Part shown: one piece after another, positions 33,875 through 48,800 of the stretch | How the letters are laid out: every line of letters starts with the position of its first letter | How positions within the stretch are numbered: position 1 is the stretch's first letter | Source of the DNA: Acridotheres tristis | Lineage: Eukaryota > Chordata > Aves > Passeriformes > Sturnidae | Direction of reading: 5' to 3' | Assembly (NCBI GenBank): GCA_037013685.1 | Contig: CM072885.1 | Span: 26,846,620 to 26,910,619, forward strand | DNA length: 64,000 nucleotides | Made by a program: the position numbers and the translations under genes | Notes under the pieces: generated by a model | Seen by the model: only the letters and a program-made list of their open reading frames with translations | The model's database searches: none | What the model was told of the DNA's origin: nothing

Positions 33875-36800
33875 GTGGGATCTGCCGCTGCGCGCCCTCC
33901 GCCGGCCCCGCGCCCGCGCTGCCCCTGCGGCCGCCTGCGTGCCGACCCCGGGCCTGGTGTCGCGGCGGCCCGGGCGGGGTCAGGTGCCCGGCGGCGGGGC
34001 CGGTGCCGCCGGCCCGGTCCGTCCGCTCTGCGGCTGCGGGGCTGGGTGCGAATCTGCTGGTGCTACCTTGGGAAGGAAGTACCCTTGAGAGGAGCCCTTC
34101 TCCTCGCTGCCCGTGAAGGACGGGGCGCGGTGGTGAGGGCACCGCCGCGTCCTCCACGCATCGTGGGCAGAGATCTCCGGCAGCCGGGAGAAGGCGAGCG
34201 GCCACTAGGTTTGCTGACTTTCGTGGGGACAGGCGAGGGTGGAGGTCTGAATTCCTGACCTCGCAGATGCTCAGAAGCGGAAGGGACGAAGCCCTGAGCA
34301 GCCAGCTGTCGCTGACCCTGCCTTGAGCAGCAGAGGTCGGGTGAGGTCACCTCCCTTGTCTCTTCCCAGCTTCAAAAAACACGGATCCTATGATTCTACG
34401 AATAGAAGCAGGAAGGGACAGCCGGCACGGCACATTCAAGAGGGTGCAGTGTAGGGCCACGATGATGGACTGAAGCATCCCCCTTATAAGGAGAGACTGA
34501 GGGAGCTGGGTGTATTTAGTCTAGAGAACAGAGGGAGAGATTAATGAGAGAACCTCATTAATGCATATAGTTATTTCAAAGGTGTGTGCCAAGAGGATGG
34601 TACCAGATTCTTTTCTGTGGTGCCCAATGACAGGACTCAGAGGAACGGCTATAAACTAAACCACAATAAGTTTCACCTCAACATGAGGAAGAACTTTCTT
34701 ACACTGAGGGTGGCAGAGTTCTGAACAGCCTGCCCAGGGAGGTCATGGGGGTCTCTGTCTCTGGAGACTTTCAGACCCCACCTGGACATGTTTCTGTGTC
34801 ACGTGCTCTAGGTGACTCCATCTTTGCAGAGGGGTTGTACTGGATGATCTGCAGAGCTCCCTTCCAACCCAGACCATTCAGTGATTCTGTGATCCTAAGC
34901 TCACATCCTTCTGGATGCTGCATCTTTTAGACAGTGGGGTATTGTGCTCCTCATGTTGTTTGGTACTGTCCCTGTGCATCCAGAGAGAGAAATCCAGTTA
35001 AATCTTATGGAGACAAGACTGGAATTTAATTTTGACTTCAGGATCTGTCACAGGAGCACTACTTTTCATTGGATCATTTGCTTGCTTTGTAAAAAAATTA
35101 ATAGCAGATAAAATGCAAAATACCAGAAAATGAAATAATACAAGTAAACTGTTAAAAAACGGCAGAGATAATACATTTACACAGTACTTCTGGCAAAGCA
35201 TTAGGCTAAACAGAATTACATTGTTTTGGTGTTGAATGCAACCAGAAATTCAAGTTTGAAGGTTTGTCAATGACAGTGTATCAATACAGACAGGGAAAAG
35301 GCATAAAGTGCGCTTGTGTTTTGTTGCTTTGCTGCAGCATCACAGCGCTTGGTTTATGATTAATGTAGATGACATCCAAACAAGTCTCTTCTTAATATAG
35401 TAAAATCTAAATGAAAACAGAGGTAGTGATTATATAGAGCTGGGTTTTGAATAATCTTATTAGGTTTTGACAAAGCGTTTTAGTACTGGACACAAATTTG
35501 ATATGGGACTTTTTGTGTCAATTTCTTTCAAATTTTAATAGCATTATATTACCTGTAGAGTTCAGACTAGAAATTTTGGCAATAAATAATACCGATTAGC
35601 CTAAAAAGAGACAAACTAAAATTGCCCGATTTCTTTTAAATCATTCTGAAACTAGACTGAAACATTTTTCCCTCTAAATGTTACAAAATCTTTTACTATA
35701 TTTTCATGCTAATTTGTTTCTATGATTAAGTGAAATTTCCATTTTGTACTTATGGGGAAGATGACTTACAGTAAGTTCCAGTAGATTTGTGATAAATACT
35801 GATTTTTTTATGGGTTAAAAACTTTCTGTATATAAGGGGTAGGTTATACCTGTCCAGTGCAATTGTAGCAAACACTTTTTTCCTCACAGCTGTGTGTAAT
35901 TAAAACTTCTTGTGTAGTTCTGTAGTAGAGCACACTTCAGAAATTATCTGTTCTAGTAGCTTTGAACAACTTTGAAATTCTCAAATATTAAAAGAAATTT
36001 CTTAACATAGATTAAAATTTAACTTTACAAACCATAAAAAAAGTGATGATAGACCTTTACCAACGAGCTGTTATGAAGTAACATTTTATGAAACTTTATG
36101 TGTATTGTGTATTTGCATATAGTGCAAATAGTGTTTAGTTCTAGTAATTGTAAGTGTTATTTATTGTTAGATCATGTCTGTTTGAATAGGGACAGTGTAG
36201 TTACCTTGCTGATATCAGGCAGCAAGAGTGTAAAACAACTGTTCAAGTAAGCAATCTAATGTAAAATGTAATCCTCCTTTTATTGGATAAACTGACCTGT
36301 CTGCTGCAGAGCTGGAACATGTACTTCATAGAACATGTACGTACTTGCAGTTGTATTGTCCACATGGAAACTTGGGCTTAAGTTCTAAAATGAGCAGTCA
36401 GGTAAGGTGGCAGTTTACAATCTGGCTGTGGGAGAAGGAGTGTCCTCATTGCAGCAGGAGAATGACTGCTCTGAGTACAGGTGGTGGTGTTTCAGTTGGT
36501 TTGCATTTTTCAGTGGAGGAGTCTACCAGAACTCTTGTAGCTGAGTGTAGAGGCTGCTGGTGCACTGAGGATATGCATACTCTGCTTAGTTTAGGAACTA
36601 ACAAGTAGATGATGAGTGGACATGAACTTCTAAGGCTAGGAAATAGCAGCTATTGACCAAGGAAGTGAGAAGATGCTATTCAGTTTTTAAGAAAAGAAGT
36701 TAAATACAGCAGTAACTTGGAGACAGTTCTTGAGTGTTCTTGTACTGTGTGATTTCATGTATATCCTTAAATTACGTCCTATCTGTTACCTTTACTTACC

Positions 36801-39800
36801 ATGTAGTCTTTTTCAGTACTGTGCTTAAAAGCTGATGCGTTGCATCCACAGCCTGTTTTTGTGCACATCTGATTCGTGTCAGACTGCAGGCTTGCTTCAG
36901 TGGGACTGTTGGAGTGAGTGAAAAAGGGGTGAGGTCTTATCTTAGAAACACCTTGAGACCATTAGACTGGAATTATTAAAAGACGGGACAAATTGAGGTC
37001 TGTTATGTGAGGTTAGGCATCTGGCACTTGTGATGCAGATTAAGATTATGCAGAGTCTTGGCTTTGGTTTTCAGTAAGAAGTAGTATCTGGCATGTCAAG
37101 CTGCAGAGATAACCTTCCAAACATGACCTGAGCTAAAGTATTCTCTGCTTGAGGCTGATGTGCCTGAAGTCCAAATGTCACCCTTAACTGTTTAACTGCA
37201 AACCCTTGTTTGGAGTTTTGAATAGGGGTTGGTGTCTGTTACTGAAGCCCATGGGATTTGTAATTGAGTAATACATCTGTATTGCTGCTTCTGAGAAGAG
37301 AGGGCACTTACAAAAGAAAATTGGATTGTGAAACAGACTTCAGAAGGCAAAGAAAAAGGCAGTATTTTGGAAACTAATTTTTCATTATGTTCTTCTCTTG
37401 GTGGATATGACTTATTAAATAGTAAATTAATTGATATGAAAGATGATTTTATTTGCTTGATCCCTCAAGAATTAATTTTGTTCTTTACTGTGGCACCCTA
37501 TATTGTGAGCTGGATAAATGTGATCAGCTGTTTTCTGGACTGTAAACAAGCTAGTTTGTACAAGGCAAGAAAATGAAAACCACATGGAACATAAGCTTAA
37601 CTTTTATTTCTCCCTTCATTAATTAAAGTTTGGCTTTTGTGAATTTTATTGGAGAATGTTTGAGAAACTATTTTTCTTTTTGCTTAAAACTGGTTTTAAA
37701 ATTAACGCAGAGCAGAGATCAGTTTTTTAAAACAAAATTAAAAAAACCCTTGTTTTTGCAACATCAACATAGCGTATGAAAGGACTATTTAAAATCTGTG
37801 ATAGTGTCAGTTTTTGTTTGTGGAGATCATGTGGAATATAAGGTAGATGTTGGAAGTAAAATATGTAGCTGTTCTCATAAGAGAAAAATGATCTAACTCA
37901 AAGTTATTGTCGTTTTCAAATACAGTTTTTCTTCCTTTCTGTTTTAGAAATGCTACTTGCATCACAAAACGGACAACAATAATTCTGTGTTAAATGTGAT
38001 TTGTTTGATAACAAATTATGGAATCTGAGAATCTTGAATCCTGAGCGCTGTGAATAACCCATATCCCTTTTGCAATAATTATCAGGTTTATGGCTACTAA
38101 TGACTTGATGACAGAACTACAGAAAGATTCTATCAAGCTGGATGATGACAGTGAAAGAAAGGTGGTGAAGATGATTTTGAAGTTACTGGAAGATAAAAAT
38201 GGTGAGGTGCAAAACTTAGCTGTCAAATGGTAGGTATTGTTTTCCTATGATGTAAAGAATTGTATAATGACTGAACAATATAGCTGTTTTGAAAACTCAA
38301 ATGACCACTGCTACACAAAATTATTTTTGAAATTGATGTCCAGAAATTGATGTCCTTGTTCTTGTAGACTACCTGCCTTAATTGTTGTAATGTAAAAAAC
38401 TATGTTTTGTTGACACTGGGAATTAATATTTGGGGTTTCAGGCACCAAATAGCACATGCAGTCCTTGCTGAAAGTATTTGACTGACATACCTGTTCTTTG
38501 GTGATAATTCTTGATTCCTAAATAGGTACAAAAAGCTTATAATTCAGTGGTAGTTGCCACATTGATCCTTGATGGTGAGACCTTAGATGATGTGCAGGGG
38601 AAGAATTGTATTGGAGTTGTTTTCAAGCAGATATGAAAACATGCAATGGTAAAGATACCTCAGTTATCAAATGTGGAACTTAACTCTTCACTAGCATTCA
38701 GAATACTGCATTAATGGTTTTAGAGGAACTGTAAATGTATTATGGGATCAGGGTGCATTTACTTGCATTTCAGAGACTTGTGTTGCTTCACTGCCCTCTT
38801 TTCCTCACTTTATTATCTTTACATATGGTGTGACTTTTCCAGAGCACCCTTTGAAGAGGTGCTACATTTCTTACTACTTTTTGTTCTTGGCCATTCTGAC
38901 TTTCTGTGTGCTTTAAAGAGGGCCTGTCTTAAGAGGCATGTAGTGTTAATGAGAGTGTTTCTTGTTTGTGAGCTCAGGGATTTTTTTAATAGTCCATATG
39001 CACTACTTATACTCCATGAATTGAAGTAAACTTGGTACACAAGAGCTTGTGAAGCTTCACATTGTGACTAGCCAAGTTTGTTTCAGCTTGTTATTCTTTG
39101 TAGTTTGCCCTGTCAGATTAGCAAAGCAGAAAAAAGCTGTGTGTACCTCTGCTTATGTACTTAGAAGTAGTGTTTGCTTCAGCTTCTGAAAAGTTGTAGG
39201 TGATGGTAACCAAAACCTTGCACAGACAAACTGGTGTAGGAATGTCAAGTTTCAGATATTAGTGATATTAGGTATATTAGTACTATAATTGTCACTACTT
39301 TTTTGCTACTGTCACCAGAGATGCAGTGTTGTTAAAATGTGTCTCATCTCCTTTTCATAACAATACAAAATACCACGTTTCTTTTTAATTCAAACTTCTG
39401 GAGTGTCTGAGTTTCTTATAGTTTCATGACTTTAAAACAGATTACTTGTACTCAGTCAGAAGAGCATATTGCTGTGAAACTTGGCTGAGACTTAGAATTG
39501 TCTTTGTGTGCAATAGTATTTTGTGGAAAAGTTACATTTTACCATACATGCAATACTCATATCTAATGTACATCCTGTAGTTGCCCTGAAGTTTAGATTA
39601 ATGCACATAGACACATATATCACAATCTTTAATGGCGGTGTTAGAATTTAGGATCTAAAGTACAAGTAATGCTTACTAAAATATTAAAGGAAGATTGCAA
39701 AGGGAAGAGAATGAGAAAATATATGACTTCCTCTGTGTGTGTACATCCTGTTCTTATTAACAGTTCTTCAATTTTTAAAGTTTAGTTTTGATTTTTGCAT

Positions 39801-42800
39801 TGCTAAAACTCTTGGATTTAACTAATGTGCCTGAATCTCTTTCAAGTTAGGAGTGTTTTTGAGAAATCAAAATAATGTTAAGGAACAGTGTTAAATTTAC
39901 TTTAATGGGACAAGAAGCATCATGGAAAAGTTTCCAAATGAATTGTGAGCATCTGTGCAGAAGGTGGACATGTGTACATTCTGAAACGCATAAAGTTGTG
40001 TTTTTTCAGTTTTTGTTTTTCCTTGTGTCCCAATCACTTGCAGCTATGCTTTGAATACAAAGAAACCCCCACCACTCTTTTAGAGTATTCTCTTCTTAAA
40101 GTAGCTTGTACTGACAATACAGTTCATGACAGTTTTAAGCCTAATGTTGCTGCTACTTCCTGTTTGCTGTTCTTGTACTACTTGTTCCTTCTCTCACACT
40201 GCTTCTTACCTGGTTTTGTTCCAGACTGGTTTAAGGACTTAGTTTTCTTCCGGCTTAGTGCTTTCCTCTTGCAGTTTAGCTGTTGATAGAAACATTGGTG
40301 GGGTGAAGGATAGGAGAGGCTAAACACTATTAAGCTGTAGGTTTTTTAAGACAGTTCAAGCTGGTCTGAAGTCTTTCATCTACTACAACACTGGGTGTAA
40401 GCCTGGTTCATTGGGAAGTTAATTTCAGCCAGCATATTTTTCTTGGCTTTTTTTATTTTAAATATTTTGTGCTCTTGTGTATTTCTCTTAAGGATTCCTT
40501 GACACTTCCAGCTGAGGAAAGTATAAACTGTGTTTAGATCTCTCTTAATTTAAATGCTGTGATGAGCTTTAGAGACTACCAGCAGTAACTTTCATCAGAC
40601 CCTTGATGACCCATTAAAGTATCAATTCCCTCTCTCATAGAAAGAGGATTTAAGACAGCCTAATGCACTTTTCAATCTGCGCTTGAGATAGATTTTTCCT
40701 TGAGGAAGGGAGTAAAGTGTTGCAGCTTGTTAGGGAAACTTTCTCTACAGGTAGATCGGTGGAAACGCTCTGAATAAAACCCTTGCATAAGAGTCTCTCT
40801 TTGAAGATTTGATTCTCAGAGTCACTGAACACAGCAGATTTGAAACAATTTGGAGCAACCATAAAGCAGTAATTATTTTTAGGTAAGTGTAGCAACAAGT
40901 GAGCAGTGTTCCTGGTTTTGCCTTATCTGCTGCTTGCTTTCACACTTGAGTAAGAAGAGCTCTATTGGTTAAAATGCTGATGAACGTTTTTCTTATTATC
41001 TCTACAAAGCACACTGGTGATTTTGTTCTTGCTCCTTTCAATGACATTATGCTGGTTTGGGACAGGATAAGCCATGTAAAAGCAAAGCAGAAGTCAGCTT
41101 TTGAGTTCATGGGTATTTGGGTAGCTACCTTGCAAAATGATTGTCCAGTTCATTTCTGAATAAAAATGAATATTAATGAGCAGCATTAGTACTCCTGAAG
41201 TGAAAGTTGGCCTGCTCTAGTCTTTGACCCTACAGAAGGAAACTTGAGTTTCATTTGTTAAGCTTCTTACTGCAGGCAGTAGATGAAAACTGTATCAGTA
41301 ACGGCAAGTTGTTTATCTTGTTTTTGTTAATTGCATATAAAATATTAAATTTAGTTTTGTTCTCTCCATTTTTTTTAAGGAATATTTGTTTTACCTGATA
41401 GTCATAGGTTGTTTTACCATCAGCCAGTGTGGAAAATGCTATTCTTACAGCATATCCTTAGTTTATAGCTGTAGGTGTAGTCCAGCCTGGTATCATGAGT
41501 GCCTTATGGCAGCAGTAGTTACACTGCTAGTAGCTTTATTCAACTTACGTGCATCCAGCGTAGTCAAGCAGTGTGATTTGACCTTAGGTATTGTGTTGGT
41601 ATTTGCTGATTTCGAGCAGCGTGGGACCCGAGATAGAAAACCCCACACTCTGTGATGTATGTGACAAAAGCCTTTATTCAGTTCTGACCTCGGTTTTTAT
41701 ACCCCTTTCAATGTTCCCAGGCAAGCGTCTGTGATTGGCTCCCAGGTCAGGCTGCCCAGCCCTCTGACCAGTAGCTCTCTGCAGCCAGAGCTGGAACTTG
41801 TTGCATTAAATCCTTGTCTGTCCCTATATCTTGTCCTATCTCTGTTCATTGGGGGCTGGCCTTTTCAGCCAGGCTAATTATCCAATCACTAGTCAGATTA
41901 ACTGCCCAGTATAAGCCAGCTTGTACTGTGACAATTCCCCGTTTCTCTTTTATTAATTTGAAGAAAAATTTTGAAACACAAATGTGCAGCTTGTTCTCTG
42001 TAATCTTGCATGCAAGGGCCCTTTTGCATGCAAAATTACATTAACAGCATCTATTTGATTGGAATGGGGTTTTTCCCAGCTTAATAAATTTGGCTTTTAG
42101 ATAGTGATGAGAAGTGTAGGGCTTTTGTTCAGGGGCAGTCAGGTGAATTAAACACTTTTGGTTTCACATATAACAATTTAACTGTTTAACATAGAAATAT
42201 AACTTAACTCTATAACCATAAAACTTTAAACTTTTCTTTTGAAATTATAACTTAATATAACATTCAGTTTTAGAACTGTGCAAAACTCCAAGTTGATAAA
42301 ACAATTTGTAAACATTAAAACATTTTGTAAACAAACAACTCTGTTGTTTTAGTGTCCCTTAAGTCTGTGACGTAGGTGCAATTTCTGTCATTTACTTTCT
42401 CCACCAATGATACATGAGCTTTTAAGGTCTAATAGATTAACTGGGATTCTCACTCAGGCACCTGCTTAACAGGCTGGCTGGGTTTTAACTTGTATCTTTT
42501 AGGAAAATTGCAATATTTATTGCCATGAATCCTATAAATTTAAATTTTGTTGTTGAATTTTATAAGCTTAGTATTCCAAATTATTGATGTGCTTGATGTA
42601 TCATTGGAGTTGTGTTGTTTTTATTTAGAAAACTGTTAATATGATTTTCAGCTTGACATGTTACAGGCTCAATGCTTAATAACTATAGTGTTATAATTCA
42701 AGATTAAACAAGAACCACTTAGCTCTAAATCATTAACATTTTTTTTAAAAAAAAGAAACCATTTAACTAAAAACATTTCAAAGAAAAACATATGTACTTC

Positions 42801-45800
42801 CTTTATTCCTTACTCCCCTTTCTTTGTGTTATTTAAAAAACAATTGTCTTGGTTTGAAAGACAGGTATTTGCTAAGGAAAGGCAAGAGCCCCCTTCCTGA
42901 GATGTAGAATGCAACCCCCTCCCTTTTAATTATTTTAGTTTTAAATCAGAGGCCTTCAGGCAGGAGATGTGGGGATAAGAATAACAGTTCTTTACTGATA
43001 TCTAACAAGGCAGAAAACAACAACAGCTATAAAAATTGACAACAGAACAGAACAGTACAACTCAGTTCCAGTCCCTTTTGGCCACAGGCCATCTCCCTGC
43101 GCTCAGTTACCGGTGCTGGGGGCAGGGCAGGTCCCGCACAGTCGAAGAGGGCTGGGTGATGGCGGCAGCGGCCCAGGGGTGAGAGGAATGGGGAGGTGAC
43201 TCCCCCTCATGGTGTCGGTCGTGGTGCTCGGCAGAGTGCCCGGAGGTAGTAGGGTGAGGTGGGAGAGCAGCAGAGCGATGTCCAACGGCAGGGAGCGTGG
43301 ATCTCAGCGCTGGGATGGCAGGGGAGATGCCAGATCGGAGCCCAGGCCGTCCTCCCACTCCACGAGCCAAGCGAGAAAGTGAGACCACTCCAGACCCCCC
43401 GTCCCACCTTTCCTTTTCCGGTTCTCCCCCTCCACCCACCCCCCTACGAGAAAACATTATCTATAGTTTGAAGGTGTAGCCACAACTACTTAGCATAACA
43501 ATGGGAGAAATTCCACAGAAAGAAAAGGGAACAATTCAACCCCCGAACATTATCCACCCCTGAATTTCTCCCATACTAATATGCTATATCAAATTAATCT
43601 GTTACATATATATACATACATGCAGTTAGTGATATAGGCACAGTACTATAGGTATTTCACCCTAAAACAAGGTCTCCTTGGGGTATGCATCGGGTCTCTC
43701 CATCCTTTTGCATCACCCACCAGGTGCAGCCCGGTCCTTGAGCGAATACAACTCCATGGATGGGATTGTCTTTGCTGGAGGCAGGATTCACCCAAACAGT
43801 TTTTCCTAGCATACCTCTCATGTGTACCACTGGAACCTTATCTCCATCTGATATTCCCAAGGGCTCAGATTGGGCAGGGCCTGCTCGGTTAGTGGAACCT
43901 CGGGTGTTCACTAACCATGTGGCCTTTGGTAGATTAATCTCCCAGTTCTTGAAAGTTCCCCCACGCAGTGCCTTTAAGGTGGTTTTAAGCAGGCCATTGC
44001 ACCGTTCAACTTTCCCTGCAGCTGGTGCATGGTAGGGGATATGGTACACCCACTCAATGCCATGTTCTCTAGCCCAGGTGTTTATAAGGCTGTTCTTGAA
44101 ATGAGTCCAATTGTCTGACTCAATTCTCTCAGGGGTACAATGCCTCCAAAGAACTTGTTTTTCAAGGTTCAAGATGGTGTTCTGAGCAGTGGCATGAGGC
44201 ACAGGGTAGGTCTCCAACCATCCAGTGGTGGCTTCCACCATGGTCCGTACATAGCGCTTGCCCTGGCGAGTTTGAGGCAGTGTGATGTAGTCAATCTGCC
44301 AGGCCTCTCCATACTTATATTTGGACCATCGCCCCCCATACCAGAGAGGCTTCACCTGCTTGGCTTGCTTGATGGCAGCACATGTCTCACAGTCATGGAT
44401 AACTTGAGAAATACTGTCCATGGTTAGATCCACCCCTCAGTCTCGTGCCCACTTATATGTGGCATCTCTGCCCTAATGACCTGAGGCATCATGGGCCCAT
44501 CAAGCCAGGAACAACTCTCCCTTCTGCTGCCAGTCTAAATCTATCTTTGACACCTCTATCTGTGCAGCCTGATCTACCTGCTCATTGTATCGGTGTTCCT
44601 CATTAGCCCGACTCTTGGGGACATGGGCATCTACGTGACGGACTTTCACAGGCAGCTTCTCTACCCGGGTGGAAATGTCTTTCCACTCATCGGCAGCCCA
44701 GATTGGTTTTCCCCTACGTTGCCAGTCAGCCTTTTTCCACCTTTCCAGCCAACCCCACAGAGCATTGGCTACCATCCATGAATCAGTGTAAAGGTAGAGT
44801 TTTGGCCACTTCTCTCTTTCAGCAATGTCCAGGGCCAGCTGAACAGCTTTGAGTTCAGCAAGTTGACTCAATCCACCTTCTCCTTCGGTAGCTTGTGCAA
44901 CCTGTCTTGTGGGGCTCCATACGGCTGCTTTCCACTTCCGGTTCATCCCCATGATGCAGAAAGAACCATCAGTGAAAAGAGCATAGCATGTTTCATCTGC
45001 TGGCAGTTGGTTATACGGTAGGGATTCTTTGGCCCGGGTCACTTGTTCCTGTTCGTCTTTGTCAGCAAGACCAAAGTCTTCCCCTTCCAGCCAGTTTGTA
45101 ATTATCTCCAAAATCCCAGGGCAATTCGGGTTTCCAATACGGGCGTGTTGTGTGCTGAGGGCAATCCATTTGCTCCATGTGGCATCAGTGGTATTGTGGG
45201 TTGAGGGAACCTTTCCTTTAAACATCCACCCCAGCACTGGTAGTCAGGGTGCCAGGAGGAGTTGTGTTTCCGTGACAATTACCTCTGAGGCAGCTTGAAC
45301 CCCTTCATAGGCGGCCAAGATCACCCTCTCCGTTGGAGTGTAGTTTGCCTCGGACCCTCTGTAGCTTCGTCTCCAGAATCCCAGTGGTCGGCCTCGCATC
45401 TCACCAGGCACCTTCTGCCAAAGGCTCCAGGACAGACCATGGTTCCCGGCTGCAGAGTAGAGCACGTTCTTCACATCTGGTCCCGTCCTGACTGGGCCAA
45501 GGGCTACCGCATGAGCAATCTCCTGCTTGATCTGGGCAAAGGCTTGCTGCTGCTCAGGGCCCCAGTGGAAATCGTTCTACTTGTGGGTGATGAGGTAAAG
45601 AGGGCTCACAATCTGGCTGTACTCAGGAATGTGCATTCTCCAAAAGCCTATGGCACCTAGGAAGGCTTGTGTTTCATTCTTGCTGGTTGGTGGAGACATT
45701 GCAGTGATCTTATTGATGACCTCACTGAGAATCTGGCACCATCCATCTCGCCACTTTACTCCAGGAACTGGATCTCTTGGGCAGGCCCTTTGACTTTGCT

Positions 45801-48800
45801 CTTTTTAATGGCGAAGCTGGCTCCCAGAAGAATCTCAATGATCTTTTCTCCTTTCTGAAATACCTCCATTGCTGTGTCCCCCCACCCAATGATGTCATCA
45901 ATGTACTGTAGATGTTCTGGAGCTCCACCCTTCTCCAGTGTAGCCTCGATCAATCTATGACAGATGGTGGGGCTGTGTTTCCACCCCTGGGGCAGTCGCT
46001 TCCATGTGTACTGCACACTCCTCCAGGTGAAAGCAAACTGAGGCCTGCACTCTACTGCCAGAGGAATGGAGAAAAATGCACTGGCAATGTCAGTGGTGGC
46101 GTACCACTTGGCTGCCTTGGACTCCAGCTCATACTGGAGTTCCAGCATGTCCGGCACAGCAGCGCTCAGTGGTGGAGTCACCTCATTCAATGCACAATAG
46201 TCCACTGTGAGTCTCCATTCTCCTTCAGATATATGCACAGGCCAGATGGGGCTGTTGAAGGGTGAGTGGGTTTTGCTGACCACCCCTTGGCTCTCCAGCT
46301 CACGGATCATCTTGTGGATGGGGATCACGGCATCTCGATTCGTCCGGTACTGCCGGCGGTGCACTGTTGAGGTAGCAATTGGTACCTGTTGCTCTTTCAC
46401 CCTGAGGAGTCCCACTGCAGATGGGTTTTCTGATAGCCCAGGTAGGGTGTTCAACCGCTTAATACCCTCTGCTGCCACAGCAGCTATTCCAAAAGCCCAC
46501 CTGAGTCCCTTTGGGTCTTTGTAATAGCCATTCCTAAGGAAGTCTGTGCCTAGAATACATGGTGCCTCTAGGCCAGTCACAATTGGATGTTTCTGCCCCT
46601 CTTTCCCAGTCAGGCTCACCTCAGCCTCCAGCAAAGTCAATTCCTGAGATCCCCCGTAACCCTGGCAATTGAAACAGTTTCCTTCCCGACATGTCCCAAT
46701 GGTATTAATGTACATTGTGAACCAGTGTCAACCAATGCACTGTGTTCCTGTGGCTCTGATGTGCCAGGCCATCGTATCCACACCATCCAAAAGATCCGGT
46801 TTTCCCGTGCCTCTCCCTGGCTAGAGGCAGGGCCCCTCTAGCCCTGGTTATTATTTCTCTCCTGGGCATACATACTGGAGGTTCCTTCAAGGGGATCTGA
46901 CAGATCATCTTCCCTTCTGTAATACCCTGCAGCTTGGTCATGGGAGGCTGAGGCTACCTTCACTTTAGTGGAGTTCCCTCTGTTAGCGTTCCCCTCCCTG
47001 AGTTGATGCACCCGTGCTGCCAGGACAGAAGTGTGTTTCCCATCCCACCTTCTCATGTCTTCCCCGTGGTCACGTAGAAAGAACCACAGGTCAGCGTGTG
47101 GGGTGTTCCCTTTCTCCCTAGCTGGGGGGCGTTGGGCTCTACTTTTGAGGTCCATGACTCGCACTGGTGCTGCACTGATCTTCCTCACCTCTTCCCTTAT
47201 CTCTTTCATCTCCTCCTTAAACTCCTCTTTGAGTTCCTTAACCAGAGCAGAGACATGAGCCTGCACTGGGCCAGCCATCCTACTCTGATAATTCCTGAGC
47301 CTGTTGGCAACAGAACCCACTGTCACTTGGTTGGTATCAGCATCAATCATTGCAATAAAGGAGGTATGTTGAGATGGGCCCAGGTTTGCCAGATTCCACA
47401 ACATCTGTCCTGTGCACCTGACCTTGTCAGGGTCATTGTCATGCTGTCCATCCTTCCCAAAGAGCATCTCCAGTACTGCCACTTCTCTCAGCTGTTGGAT
47501 CCCTTCCTCAAGGGTATTCCAACACATTCTCTGGTGGTACTCCTGCATTCTCTGTCTGTGGACAAACCTCTCTCTCACACTCATTAAAAGTCGCTCCCAG
47601 AGGGAAAGGAGACCTGTCTCCCTTACAAATACTTGGTCCACACCTGAGTCCTGGGTCAAGGGTCCCAAATTCCTTGCCTCAGTACCATCCAGTTGCACAC
47701 CTGTACCCATAAGGTCCCAGACCCGCAGTAACCAGGTTGTAAAAGGCTCACTGCCCCGTCGTACAATGTCTTTTCACAGGTTATGGAGACTCTCGTATAA
47801 CAAGGACTTGGTGATGATCTCAACTTCTGGCTCCCCTGCTGGTTGTGAGGGGCCCCCTTCCTGACCCTTATTATCTAGGTGCCTTGTTTTCATCTTAGAC
47901 TTCCTAGTTTTCACAGGGGCAACTGCTGCTGCTGAATGCCCTTGTAGTTCAGCTGGAACCTGGACAGATGTAATGTCTGTGGGTTCCGCTGCTGCACCAT
48001 CAGATTCTCCCTCTTTAAGGCAGGGGGAGGGTTTCTTACCAGCAGGGTAAAGGTACTCCTTCAGCATCTGGCCCATCTCACGTATCTCCTTTGCTAGCAC
48101 CCCCACCCATTCTGGGTGGTTCCTTTCCGAGGTGGGCTGTGGGGCAGGGTCAAACTCTGGGTTAATATCCCTAGTCTCTGGAACAGGGTGAGGCTCTGGG
48201 GTAAACTTCCTAGTCTCTGGATCAGGGTGAGGCTCTGGGGTAACCTTCCTAGTCTCTTGGACAGGATCAGGCTCTAGGGTAACATCACTAATCCCTGGGG
48301 TAGGTATCAGGGTTGTTATCCAAGTCAATCTCCCCTTATCTCTGAATGTTAGATAGAACAGGTTTAAAAGGGATATCAGCAACACTAGCCGCAGTTTAAT
48401 GTCATTAGCATTTAAAGTGGATTTGAACCCCTTGAAGACTGGGGGGGTGAACTTCAAATACCGTGTGATGGGTTGGGAGAAGATTTCAGCTGCTGCCACT
48501 TCCTCACAGTAAGTACCATTATTGAAGTAGCCCCAGAAACACACACTTAGAGTGCGATAGCTCTGAATCCATGTGGCCATCTTTCAAAGAAAATTAAAAA
48601 TCCATGAATTCCTCAACTGATCAACCCACAAAATGAACCAGATAATAGCCACAGTAACCTTGGTTATGAGACTGATGTTTAAAAAAGGGCTTGCAAATGG
48701 GAGAGATATAGCAGTGACCACATGGAGGCCAATCCAGGATCAGCTGAACAGTATGGTGTCACCTACCACAAGCTTGGGTAATTCAAGAACTGTTATTCCC

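Larger units (their letters stand above)
33100..34260 (+). promoter_or_regulatory. CAND1: CpG-rich CAND1 promoter and 5' region
   Basis: GC content and CpG density rise sharply here compared with all surrounding DNA, and the block contains the first coding exon. It lacks a TATA box at a fitting position, typical of housekeeping CpG-island promoters. Recognisable sites are a full CRE, a CCAAT box and two inverted ZNF143/THAP11-like motifs, listed separately. The transcription start cannot be fixed from sequence; about 33600-33720 is plausible. Confidence 0.85.

Noticed and set aside
33055..34350. Many open frames on both strands in the CpG island
   Set aside because: GC-rich DNA has few stop codons. 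Only the CAND1 exon 1 frame has family support.
46655..46715. A zinc-knuckle-like CFNCQGYGG at the start of the ERV-B protease/RT frame
   Set aside because: It is read in the wrong frame: the in-frame product here is the protease after its DTG motif, as ERV-A shows. The Cys pair arises from a frameshift.
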